Assembly (NCBI GenBank): GCA_910587165.1
Contig: CAJUKP010000034.1
Coordinates: 1-18,561 of the forward strand
Origin: an uncultured Duncaniella sp.
GTDB taxonomy: Bacteria; Bacteroidota; Bacteroidia; Bacteroidales; Muribaculaceae
Length of the DNA stretch: 18,561 nt
Direction: 5' to 3'
Made by a program: the position numbers and the translations under genes. A model generated the notes under the pieces. It did not search any database. It saw nothing but the letters and a program-made list of their open reading frames with translations, and was not told the DNA's origin. Positions 8,342 through 14,226 of this stretch are shown here, piece by piece (position 1 is the first letter of the stretch; each line of letters begins with the position of its first letter).

Positions 8342-8512
8342 TTATATGCAGACAGTTATTAACTTTTTAGCTTCCTTGACAGCCTCTTTCAGCTTGCGGG
8401 TATTCTCCGCGCGCTGCTCTTTTGTAAGGCTCTCTACCATCCGCATTCTCTCCTCGAAACGGACGGCGTCCTTCCCCGTCAATACAGGGGTTTCCGCTAT
8501 AGGTCTTGCCAT
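8342..8512 (-). CDS. Small antitoxin-like protein, 56 residues
   Basis: Translation gives MARPIAETPVLTGKDAVRF followed by a charged helical tail rich in Glu, Arg and Lys, ending LITVCI and a TAA stop. The start ATG (8510-8512) is preceded at 8 bases by AAGGAG (8521-8526 on the plus strand), an unusually good Shine-Dalgarno site for this phylum. The stop lies 3 bases before the GNAT gene, so the two are translationally linked. A short hydrophilic protein with a conserved-looking N-terminus directly before a TacT-like GNAT gene is the usual antitoxin arrangement. It does not look like the common DUF1778 ribbon-helix-helix antitoxin, so the family is uncertain. Confidence 0.72.
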   Translation of the reverse strand: MARPIAETPVLTGKDAVRFEERMRMVESLTKEQRAENTRKLKEAVKEAKKLITVCI

Positions 8513-8542
8513 GGTTTTATCTCCTTATATATTATTACTTTA

Positions 8543-8570
8543 CAAAAGTACAACAATTTTCCGGAACATT
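8543..8570 (-). promoter_or_regulatory. Promoter box and near-palindrome upstream of the TA pair
   Basis: On the minus strand TACTTTTG (8543-8550) matches the -7 box TAnnTTTG, about 30 bases before the antitoxin ATG. No clear -33 box is seen. Immediately upstream, 8555-8570 is a 16-bp near-palindrome (core ttccggaa, one mismatched pair), placed where a repressor would cover the -33 to -7 spacer. This fits autoregulation by the antitoxin or the complex, as in other type II systems, but that is an inference. Confidence 0.5.
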
Positions 8571-8603
8571 TGTATTTCAGAAAAATAAATTCTCCCGCGA
8601 CCA

Positions 8604-10895
8604 TCACATTTTGAGCAGCGACGATCCGCTGTCGCTGTTATTGAGCGAACGGCGTTTGCTACGGAACACTGATCCGAAATCAGCCACATACTGCACGCTC
8701 AGAACCACCATGTTGCCGTTGTGTTTTATGTAACGGTCGTTGGTGGCCGGATTGACAGCGGAATAGTTCCATGTCGGGTATCTTGTGCCCTTGCGGTCGA
8801 ACATATACATCCAGTCGACGCCTATGTTCCAGTGCTTGTCAGGCCTGAATTCCAGACTGAGAGCATCGCCGTTCTCCTCCTTGCCCACGATATGTCCCGA
8901 GAGGTATTTGCCCGGGAGCTTGCGCCAGTATGACACAGTCCAGGGTCCTTTGTTCCACCACACGCTCATCGAGCCGGAGAACGATGTGAGATGGTTGTCC
9001 CACCCCTCGCCACCACTCTCGTAACGCGAGAGCGTGAATGTGACGTTGGCCCCGAATCCGGCTATATCGCTGAGCCTCATATTGAGACTCGCCCCGTATG
9101 CCCGCTGCTTGCGGGAATTGACAGACTGCGAGAGAAACAGTTTGTCGCCGAGATAGAACATATCCTGTATCACGGCATTCCTGCACTCGTTCCATGAGAG
9201 GAAAAGCGACGACGAGAACTTCCCTTTCCTGAAGCTCGGCATGAGTTGCCAGATGAAATTCTCAGCCACCTTGAGCCCCGGCGATCCGTTGGATATGAGA
9301 TAGGGCGACACCTGCTGGGGATAATCGGTGAGCGAGGAGAGCGTGGGGATCGAGGGTGAATAGAGGAACGTACCGCCGAGATTCCAGGAATCACTGATGT
9401 TCCACGAGCCCTGGACTGTGGTGAGATTGCGTATGAAATGACGCTTGTTGTCATCATTGCTGATCCAGAAGAGCTTGGCGCCGGTCGACAGGGACAGATA
9501 CACCCTGCGGATCTGCTGGCCGAGGCTCACGTAGACATAATTGTTGTTCTCCGTGAGCACCGGCTCCCTGTCGGTGGTCTTATACAGGTTCTTGCTGTGT
9601 GACACGGTGTTCTGATAGCCACCCGAAAGGGAGGTGCGGTCGCTGAACGTGTGGGTGTAGCTCACCTCCGATATGAGCGACCGGCGGCGGCTATCAACGT
9701 CCATCACGTAGGCCTGAGGATCTCCCTCGGGAAGGTCATAGAGATTGGTGCGGTGATAGTCGTCATAGCCGAGGGTACCCACCATCTGCAGCTCGAGCGA
9801 GTTACGGTCATTGAAATCATGATTGAGATACAGGTCGAGCGACGGTGTGACGCCCTTTCCGTCCGATATGTTGTGGTTGCTGTATTCTCCGAGGAACGAG
9901 TCGATGGTCGTGCCCATATATTCCCTCTTGTTTGTCATGACGGAGGTCATCAGCGTGGCCGAGAATATGGTCCGGCTTGTCGGCCGGTAGAGATACTTCA
10001 GCCGCATCGGGTTGCCGAGATAGTTGAACGGATTGCGGTCATGCTCATCAAGATTCACACGGAAATCATCACCCACGAATGACTGATGTTTGTCATCGTA
10101 GACCTTCTTGTAGTTGCGCCACGAGGGGCTGTATGAAACAGTGAACTGCGACGGACCCTGATGATACGAGGCTCTGAGATTCGCATCGACAAAAGCGGTG
10201 GACACCGCACTGCGCCCCCACAGATATACGTCGCCGCCATCGTCGCGCTTCTTGAGCGTGATGTTGATGAATCCGCTCGATCCTCTGTCGGCATAGCGGG
10301 CGGGGGTGATGCGTGAATACTCTATGCGCTCTATATTCTTTGGTGCGAGAGCGTTGACATCATCCATTGAAGCCGGCACCCCGTCGATCAGTATAATGGG
10401 CGAGCCACCGTCGACACTCAGGGTGCGGTTGATCGGATCGGCAAGGAGGCCGGGAAGCGGAAGCTTGCTGAAAAGGCTGACCGAGGTAGACGAGGCCTTG
10501 ATGTCGGAAGCCGAGGGGTAGACGAGAGTGCGTCCGCGCGCGTCGATCATGTGTTTGCCGGTCACGGTGACCTCGCCGAGAGCCTCTGCCTCGTTGAGAT
10601 ATATTCTGCCGACATTGATGTTTCCGGCTCCCGATTCTATCACTATCTCGGTCGGGGCATATCCGGTCATGCTGACTTCGAGCGCCATCGCCCCTTTCTC
10701 GGCGGTACTGATCTCAAAAGATCCGTCAGCACCCGTGGACGCGCCCTGAATCATCTTGTCTCCAACCTTGACAAGACATTCGGCTCCTATGATGGCGGTG
10801 GAGTCGGCATCGGACAGAACGACACCCTTTATGTCACGTGACCATGACGGCAGAAACATCGGCATGGCCAGCAATATCAGTAAAATTCTTTGCAT
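8604..10895 (-). CDS. Outer-membrane beta-barrel protein with carboxypeptidase-regulatory-like and TonB-plug domains
   Basis: A signal peptide (residues 1-19) is followed by a carboxypeptidase-regulatory-like beta-sandwich (about 21-100; IKGVVLSDADS, then GASTGADGSFEI), the linker LGEVTVTGK (106-114) and a plug domain (about 120-215) with IILIDGVPASMDDVNAL and NIERIEYSRITPARYADRG. The remaining 540 or so residues are alternating beta-strand patterns of a barrel. The total of 763 residues is shorter than SusC (about 1000) and fits the outer-membrane beta-barrel family related to TonB receptors. There is no clear aromatic C-terminal residue; the tail is Ser-rich and ends in KM. The gene lies 47 bases downstream of the esterase with no promoter box in the gap, so the two are probably cotranscribed. 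Substrate unknown. Confidence 0.85.
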   Translation of the reverse strand: MQRILLILLAMPMFLPSWSRDIKGVVLSDADSTAIIGAECLVKVGDKMIQGASTGADGSFEISTAEKGAMALEVSMTGYAPTEIVIESGAGNINVGRIYLNEAEALGEVTVTGKHMIDARGRTLVYPSASDIKASSTSVSLFSKLPLPGLLADPINRTLSVDGGSPIILIDGVPASMDDVNALAPKNIERIEYSRITPARYADRGSSGFINITLKKRDDGGDVYLWGRSAVSTAFVDANLRASYHQGPSQFTVSYSPSWRNYKKVYDDKHQSFVGDDFRVNLDEHDRNPFNYLGNPMRLKYLYRPTSRTIFSATLMTSVMTNKREYMGTTIDSFLGEYSNHNISDGKGVTPSLDLYLNHDFNDRNSLELQMVGTLGYDDYHRTNLYDLPEGDPQAYVMDVDSRRRSLISEVSYTHTFSDRTSLSGGYQNTVSHSKNLYKTTDREPVLTENNNYVYVSLGQQIRRVYLSLSTGAKLFWISNDDNKRHFIRNLTTVQGSWNISDSWNLGGTFLYSPSIPTLSSLTDYPQQVSPYLISNGSPGLKVAENFIWQLMPSFRKGKFSSSLFLSWNECRNAVIQDMFYLGDKLFLSQSVNSRKQRAYGASLNMRLSDIAGFGANVTFTLSRYESGGEGWDNHLTSFSGSMSVWWNKGPWTVSYWRKLPGKYLSGHIVGKEENGDALSLEFRPDKHWNIGVDWMYMFDRKGTRYPTWNYSAVNPATNDRYIKHNGNMVVLSVQYVADFGSVFRSKRRSLNNSDSGSSLLKM

Positions 10896-10942
10896 AACAG
10901 TGAATGGTTATAAGTCAATAATAAAGTGATCTGCCTGTCACG

Positions 10943-12481
10943 CTATCTTCTCCTGCTCCTGAAGAATTCCTCGAAGAAGTCCATGCCTGCCTGATTGGGC
11001 ATCGGGCCGAGCGTGAAGCCGTCGCGCATTATCATCACCGTCGGCTTACCCTGCTCATATTCCGTCCAGTAAGGCAGGAAATCAGCGTTAGGATCGCCGG
11101 TCTTGGTGAAATTGATCCAGTAACGAGACATGATCTGTTCCATGTGACGTTCAGTCGGGGTCATACGGTCTCTGCCCCCGAAGTCATATCCATAGATGAA
11201 AGGCATCTCGGCCACATGGCTGGCACCTCCACGCGGAGAGCGCAGGATGGTGTTCTCTGAATCCTGGTCGAAATAATACATATATACCTTCCCCTTTCCC
11301 GTGCGGCTCTGGAGATTACCCCATGCGTAGGTTCCCCATGCGAATGAGCCGTCACGGAACACATCGGCGAGCGCGTAGCGCACGTCCTCTTCCCCTTTCA
11401 CGGGATAAAGTTCAAAGATGGCGTCAGCCTTGTTACCATAAGTGTTCCTGATGCGCTCACGATAGGCCTCGACCGGCATAGGCCATGAGAACATCGAGCC
11501 TTCGTCGGAGTTGAATCCCATTATGACATTCACATCATTGTATTCACCCTTCTCATATAGTTTGTACTGGTCATCCGTTATGACATAGCCGTCTACGACA
11601 GGCCAGAAACAATCCATCACAGTATTGTCTACCAGCGTTTTAAAGTCTACGGACCTCATCTGCCTTATATTCTTTTTCCCGAGCTTTCTCTGGAAGGCCT
11701 CGCCGTCGGCCGAGGCGGAAGCCACGGAACAGAGCGCCGTATTGCCGTTGCGCGAGTCACCGACCGGCCAGAACGAGCTGCCGCTCTCGCTGATGGCACC
11801 GCGGAACAACCCTTTGCATAGCGGCGACGCGCATAGTATGCTTACGGAGATTCCTCCCGCCGATTCACCGGCTATCGTGACTTTGTCGGGGTCTCCGCCG
11901 AACGCGGAGATGTTGTCGTGTATCCACTGAAGGGCCATAATCTGGTCAAGAATACCATAATTGCCCGACAGTCCGCGCTCCGATTCCTTGGCGAGCTCGG
12001 GATGGCACATGAAACCGAGAGCGCCCAGTCGGTATTCGATGCTCACGTAGATGATCCCTTCCCTGACGAAGCTATCCTGTGTCCCGCTGTAGGATCCGGT
12101 CATGAATCCTCCACCGTGGATCATCACAAACACAGGCAACTTATCTGCCGACGATACAGCCGGGGTTGTCACACTCAGATACAGACAGTCCTCACTCATC
12201 GGCAGCCCGGCACCGCCCTGGTTCGGATCCACCGGCTGCGGCGGACGGTTGCCCCACTCATCGGATCTGTAGACACCCTCCCAACTTTTTTTAGCTACGG
12301 GAGCTTTCCATCTCAGACTCCCCACCGGCGGCTCCGCATAGGGTATACGCTTGTAAAGAGCGGCACCTTCATGCTCAATCCCGGAGATTTCACCCTGCGC
12401 CACTCTGGTGTGCAGCACAAGCGCCTGCGCATCAATGCCAAGCCCCACAAGGAGGATAGCTGTCAATATTTTTCTGATCAT
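10943..12481 (-). CDS. Secreted carboxylesterase type B (alpha/beta hydrolase)
   Basis: The 512-residue protein starts with a signal peptide (about 1-20, ending AQA), so it acts in the periplasm or on the cell surface. Family motifs are complete: SEDCLYL (96-102), the oxyanion-hole motif HGGGF (122-126), the nucleophile elbow GESAGG with Ser207, an acidic residue in NSDEGSMF (Glu327), and the catalytic His422 in SHVAEMPFIYG. It should hydrolyse carboxylic esters; whether the natural substrate is an acetylated glycan, a feruloyl ester or another ester cannot be seen. It is the first gene of a likely two-gene operon with the beta-barrel protein. Its promoter lies at the very edge of the left copy of the 351-bp repeat. 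Confidence 0.9.
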   Translation of the reverse strand: MIRKILTAILLVGLGIDAQALVLHTRVAQGEISGIEHEGAALYKRIPYAEPPVGSLRWKAPVAKKSWEGVYRSDEWGNRPPQPVDPNQGGAGLPMSEDCLYLSVTTPAVSSADKLPVFVMIHGGGFMTGSYSGTQDSFVREGIIYVSIEYRLGALGFMCHPELAKESERGLSGNYGILDQIMALQWIHDNISAFGGDPDKVTIAGESAGGISVSILCASPLCKGLFRGAISESGSSFWPVGDSRNGNTALCSVASASADGEAFQRKLGKKNIRQMRSVDFKTLVDNTVMDCFWPVVDGYVITDDQYKLYEKGEYNDVNVIMGFNSDEGSMFSWPMPVEAYRERIRNTYGNKADAIFELYPVKGEEDVRYALADVFRDGSFAWGTYAWGNLQSRTGKGKVYMYYFDQDSENTILRSPRGGASHVAEMPFIYGYDFGGRDRMTPTERHMEQIMSRYWINFTKTGDPNADFLPYWTEYEQGKPTVMIMRDGFTLGPMPNQAGMDFFEEFFRSRRR

Positions 12482-12521
12482 TGTTAGTTTTCTTTGCGGT
12501 TAATAAAGCCAATTCCGCTGA

Positions 12522-12553
12522 CAAATATACAAAAAAAGGCGCCTGAATGCAAA
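12522..12553 (-). promoter_or_regulatory. Esterase operon promoter
   Basis: On the minus strand TTTG (12550-12553) and TATATTTG (12522-12529) are 20 bases apart, a perfect Bacteroidetes promoter, giving a leader of about 35 bases before the esterase ATG. The promoter lies inside the left repeat copy except for its last base (12522). In the right copy the matching base at 13551 is changed, so the -7 box there reads TATATTTC. Confidence 0.8.
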
Positions 12554-12602
12554 CATTATTCACAAAATGGCATTATCGCACCTTTCCGGCGTTTTGCCGA
12601 CG

Positions 12603-12610
12603 TAACTTTG
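12603..12610 (+). promoter_or_regulatory. -7 box before the left gene copy
   Basis: TAACTTTG matches TAnnTTTG and ends 21 bases before the ATG of the truncated gene. No clear -33 box is seen at 19-21 bases. It is identical in the right copy (13632-13639), so the stub is probably still transcribed. Confidence 0.5.
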
Positions 12611-12631
12611 CAGGAAAAACACCGCATCACC

Positions 12632-12847
12632 ATGAAAAGAAAGAATCTTCCGGCATCTGTCAAGGTCTATAGCGATCTGACCACACGCATCTCCGCCAGT
12701 CTCTCATCCGCCCCGGCTTCGGCCTCGGAGGCCATGAGACTTCTCGACTCCTATCTGACCGGCGAGCCTCCGGCGTCAGACGATCTCACGGCGCTGGTGG
12801 CATTCAACATGATCAGGCCGGAAATCGACCGCGCCATGACAAGATAG
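12632..12847 (+). pseudogene. Truncated 5' copy of the DUF6291-like gene
   Basis: The first 71 codons are identical in protein sequence to the start of the intact gene at 13661. Codon 72 is TAG instead of TCG (Ser) through a single C-to-A change at 12846. Nucleotide identity continues about 26 bases past the stop and then breaks at 12870-12873, where unrelated sequence starts, so even without the stop the gene would lack its C-terminal half. A 71-residue product could still be made, but it lacks the basic helical tail. I read it as a remnant left by the event that inserted 12874-13551. Confidence 0.85.
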
Positions 12848-12867
12848 GCACGTGCCCGTGAGAGGGC

Positions 12868-12966
12868 GGTCTCTCTCGATACTTCGACTACGAAGCCTTC
12901 GGTCGCGAGCTGTTCATGTACGACTACACGATGGGCGCGAACAACAACGTGTTCCGCAACATCTGA
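12868..12966 (+). pseudogene. 3' remnant of an ArdA-like antirestriction gene
   Basis: In the frame ending at TGA 12964-12966, the sequence reads LSRYFDYEAFGRELF, then MYDYTMG and ANNNVFRNI. This resembles the C-terminus of Bacteroidales ArdA antirestriction proteins, which carry a FDYExFxRDLF element, then a DY pair, and end in VFRN. Only about 30 codons remain; the frame starts at the repeat junction and has no start codon or upstream part of its own. ArdA proteins are DNA mimics carried by conjugative elements to protect incoming DNA from restriction, so the fragment is a trace of a mobile element. The family call rests on remembered motif similarity and no database search. Confidence 0.6.
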
Positions 12967-12991
12967 CTTCTTTCCTCCCTCTCTCCCTCCA

Positions 12992-13032
12992 AGGGCTTTT
13001 CCGAAAGGAAAGGCTCTTTTGCTATTTTTTCT
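12992..13032 (+). terminator. Rho-independent terminator after the ArdA remnant
   Basis: The 11-bp stem agggcttttcc (12992-13002) with ggaaaggctct (13007-13017) has two G-U pairs and a GAAA tetraloop. It is followed by TTT, GCTA and then a run of T. It lies 25 bases after the remnant's stop codon, as expected for the original terminator of that gene, and overlaps the 3' end of the opposite-strand small ORF. Confidence 0.85.
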
Positions 13033-13240
13033 TTTGCACTCGCTTAGATAGCCAATATTGAATTGGCAAATAAATAATTGAAAACACAAATCCTTGTAAG
13101 ATAGTCCTCGAATCAAAATTTGAAGTAGCGTCAAAAATCCAATTAAGAATCCATAGCACTAATACAAAGCAAAAAGTAAGGGCTATGATTGCGGCTATTG
13201 CTATTAGAATATTTTGGAGCAGAGATGAATTGCGGGTCAT
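13022..13240 (-). CDS. Small hypothetical membrane protein, 72 residues
   Basis: I do not recognise a family. The protein has two hydrophobic segments likely to span the membrane (about residues 9-34 and 48-63), a short polar loop with Asp, Ser and Asn between them, and a basic tail ending RVQKKK, which suggests cytoplasmic ends. The ATG at 13240 lies about 23 bases after a TAnnTTTG box at 13263-13270 on the same strand. The gene sits inside the 678-bp insert between the direct repeats, in AT-rich DNA unlike the flanking genes, so it is probably cargo of the element that left the ArdA remnant. Small size makes the coding call moderate. Confidence 0.55.
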   Translation of the reverse strand: MTRNSSLLQNILIAIAAIIALTFCFVLVLWILNWIFDATSNFDSRTILQGFVFSIIYLPIQYWLSKRVQKKK

Positions 13241-13262
13241 AATTCATTGATATTTTAGACCG

Positions 13263-13270
13263 CAAAGGTA
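13263..13270 (-). promoter_or_regulatory. -7 box for the small membrane protein
   Basis: On the minus strand this reads TACCTTTG, a full match to TAnnTTTG, with a predicted 5' leader of about 15 bases. No TTTG was found at the expected -33 distance. Confidence 0.4.
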
Positions 13271-13324
13271 TATAAAAAGCCACGATTTTTTACCCCCGGT
13301 GAATAAGAAAGTCAAAACCGTGAC

Positions 13325-13332
13325 TATCTTTG
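13325..13332 (+). promoter_or_regulatory. -7 box before the hairpin-rich noncoding stretch
   Basis: TATCTTTG is a full match to TAnnTTTG on the plus strand, with no clear -33 box. No long ORF follows, so if used it would produce a short or noncoding RNA. Confidence 0.4.
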
Positions 13333-13551
13333 TGGGTGAAAAGAGGTCTATAGGTAGATTTCCGTTGCCACACCCGGTGTTTAACGGGCTTGATGGCCCA
13401 AATATTAAACCCTTCTGAAGTCAGTTTGCGGTCTTGACGTGCACAAAGAGATTGTCTGACTTAGTGCTTCTTGCCTTGCAGTGAGGCTTGTGGCTGTTTG
13501 ACGCCCTTTTCCCCTCACTAAAGGTAGTCTCAGTCTTGGCTTTCTTAGAGG
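13333..13551 (+). other. Hairpin-rich noncoding stretch, candidate structured RNA or element end
   Basis: Together with its flanks, 13241-13660 has no convincing gene. Three consecutive inverted repeats are visible on the plus strand: gtttaa/ttaaac enclosing gggc/gccc (about 13379-13411), aagtcag/ctgactt (about 13418-13463), and agtgagg/cctcact (about 13481-13520). A plus-strand reading from 13333 is open for about 28 codons (GEKRSIGRFPLPHPVFNG and more) before a stop; I have an unverified impression that similar sequence recurs in Bacteroidales genomes. It matches no RNA class I can name and could equally be the end of a mobile element. Confidence 0.35.
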
Positions 13552-13902
13552 AAATATACACAAAAAGGCGTCTGAATGCAAACATTATTCACAAAATGGC
13601 ATTATCGCACCTTTCCGGCGTTTTGCCGACGTAACTTTGCAGGAAAAACACCGCATCACCATGAAAAGAAAGAATCTTCCGGCATCTGTCAAGGTCTATA
13701 GCGATCTGACCACACGCATCTCCGCCAGTCTCTCATCCGCCCCGGCTTCGGCCTCGGAGGCCATGAGACTTCTCGACTCCTATCTGACCGGCGAGCCTCC
13801 GGCGTCAGACGATCTCACGGCGCTGGTGGCATTCAACATGATCAGGCCGGAAATCGACCGCGCCATGACAAGATCGGCACGTGCCCGTGAGAGGGCGGCC
13901 TC
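13552..13902. repeat. Right copy of the 351-bp direct repeat
   Basis: This is the partner of 12523-12873, with four mismatches. This copy carries the intact gene start with Ser at codon 72. Its esterase-type -7 box is disrupted by the base just outside the repeat (13551 g instead of c). Confidence 0.95.
13632..13639 (+). promoter_or_regulatory. -7 box of the intact DUF6291-like gene
   Basis: TAACTTTG matches TAnnTTTG and ends 21 bases before the ATG at 13661, implying a leader of about 15 bases. A convincing -33 box is not seen. Confidence 0.5.
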
Positions 13903-14161
13903 ACGCCGCCGGCAGAAGGAGGCCGAGGAGAGGCTCGCAATCCGCAGAAAGGAACTCGAAAGTCTGTTCCGCGGGGAAGCCGTGGAGGCATACGACCGGC
14001 TCGTCAGGAAAATGATGGCCGAGGATATGGAGGAAGAGCGGAGGACCGGGCAGAACTACTACCGCCGCCCGCCCCACCGCGACAACTATATAAACAATTA
14101 TATAAAAGACAAGACGGAAGCGACGCTCCGACTCGAACGACAAACAATCATCTCGCCATAA
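13661..14161 (+). CDS. DUF6291-like hypothetical protein
   Basis: The 166-residue protein begins MKRKNLPASVKVYSDL. A TTG-initiated reading from 13637 adds eight residues and would begin inside the -7 box, so I use the ATG. The N-terminal 75 residues show the pattern of DUF6291-type proteins: an alpha-helical region, SYLTGEPP, a hydrophobic segment, then IRPEIDRAMTRS. This resembles replication-associated or phage-linked proteins of Bacteroidales, but the match is by pattern only. From about residue 75 the protein is a highly charged Arg/Glu-rich helix (likely coiled coil) and then a tail with RPPHRDNYINNYIKDK. Its upstream region and first 80 codons are duplicated at 12523-12873. Function unknown; nucleic-acid binding is possible from the basic tail. 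Confidence 0.7.
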   Translation: MKRKNLPASVKVYSDLTTRISASLSSAPASASEAMRLLDSYLTGEPPASDDLTALVAFNMIRPEIDRAMTRSARARERAASRRRQKEAEERLAIRRKELESLFRGEAVEAYDRLVRKMMAEDMEEERRTGQNYYRRPPHRDNYINNYIKDKTEATLRLERQTIISP

Positions 14162-14176
14162 TTGTTATGACGAGAT
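14150..14176 (+). other. Hairpin overlapping the stop codon of the DUF6291-like gene
   Basis: The arms atctcg (14150-14155) and cgagat (14171-14176), and the inner arms cataa (14157-14161) and ttatg (14165-14169), form an 11-bp stem with one C/A mismatch and a 3-base loop. There is no T tract after it, so it is not a standard terminator. It lies between this gene and zupT (65-base gap, no promoter box seen) and might protect or separate transcript ends. Confidence 0.5.
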
Positions 14177-14226
14177 AGAATGCCACCGCGCATCACGACC
14201 TCACACATCAACCCACACTCACATCA

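Larger units (their letters stand above)
12523..12873. repeat. Left copy of a 351-bp direct repeat
   Basis: This block aligns base for base with 13552-13902 at a constant offset of 1029, with differences only at 12532 (a/c), 12542 (c/t), 12846 (a/c) and 12870 (t/c), about 99% identity. It contains the esterase promoter, the divergent -7 box at 12603-12610 and the first 80 codons of the DUF6291-like gene. Alignment stops abruptly at both ends. Confidence 0.95.

Noticed and set aside
8616..8637. Inverted repeat cagcgac/gtcgctg near the end of the beta-barrel gene
   Set aside because: It is inside the coding sequence, produced by a Ser-rich tail, and lacks a T tract after the stem.
12494..12847. 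117-residue open frame extending the truncated gene copy upstream
   Set aside because: The extension uses a TTG start, runs across the esterase promoter and the -7 box, and has no counterpart in the right copy.
13333..13551. 6S RNA, tmRNA, SRP RNA or RNase P RNA
   Set aside because: No complementary 5' and 3' ends as in 6S RNA and none of the conserved motifs of the other classes were recognised.
12523..13902. Composite transposon flanked by insertion sequences
   Set aside because: The repeats contain promoter and gene-start sequence, with no transposase and no terminal inverted repeats.
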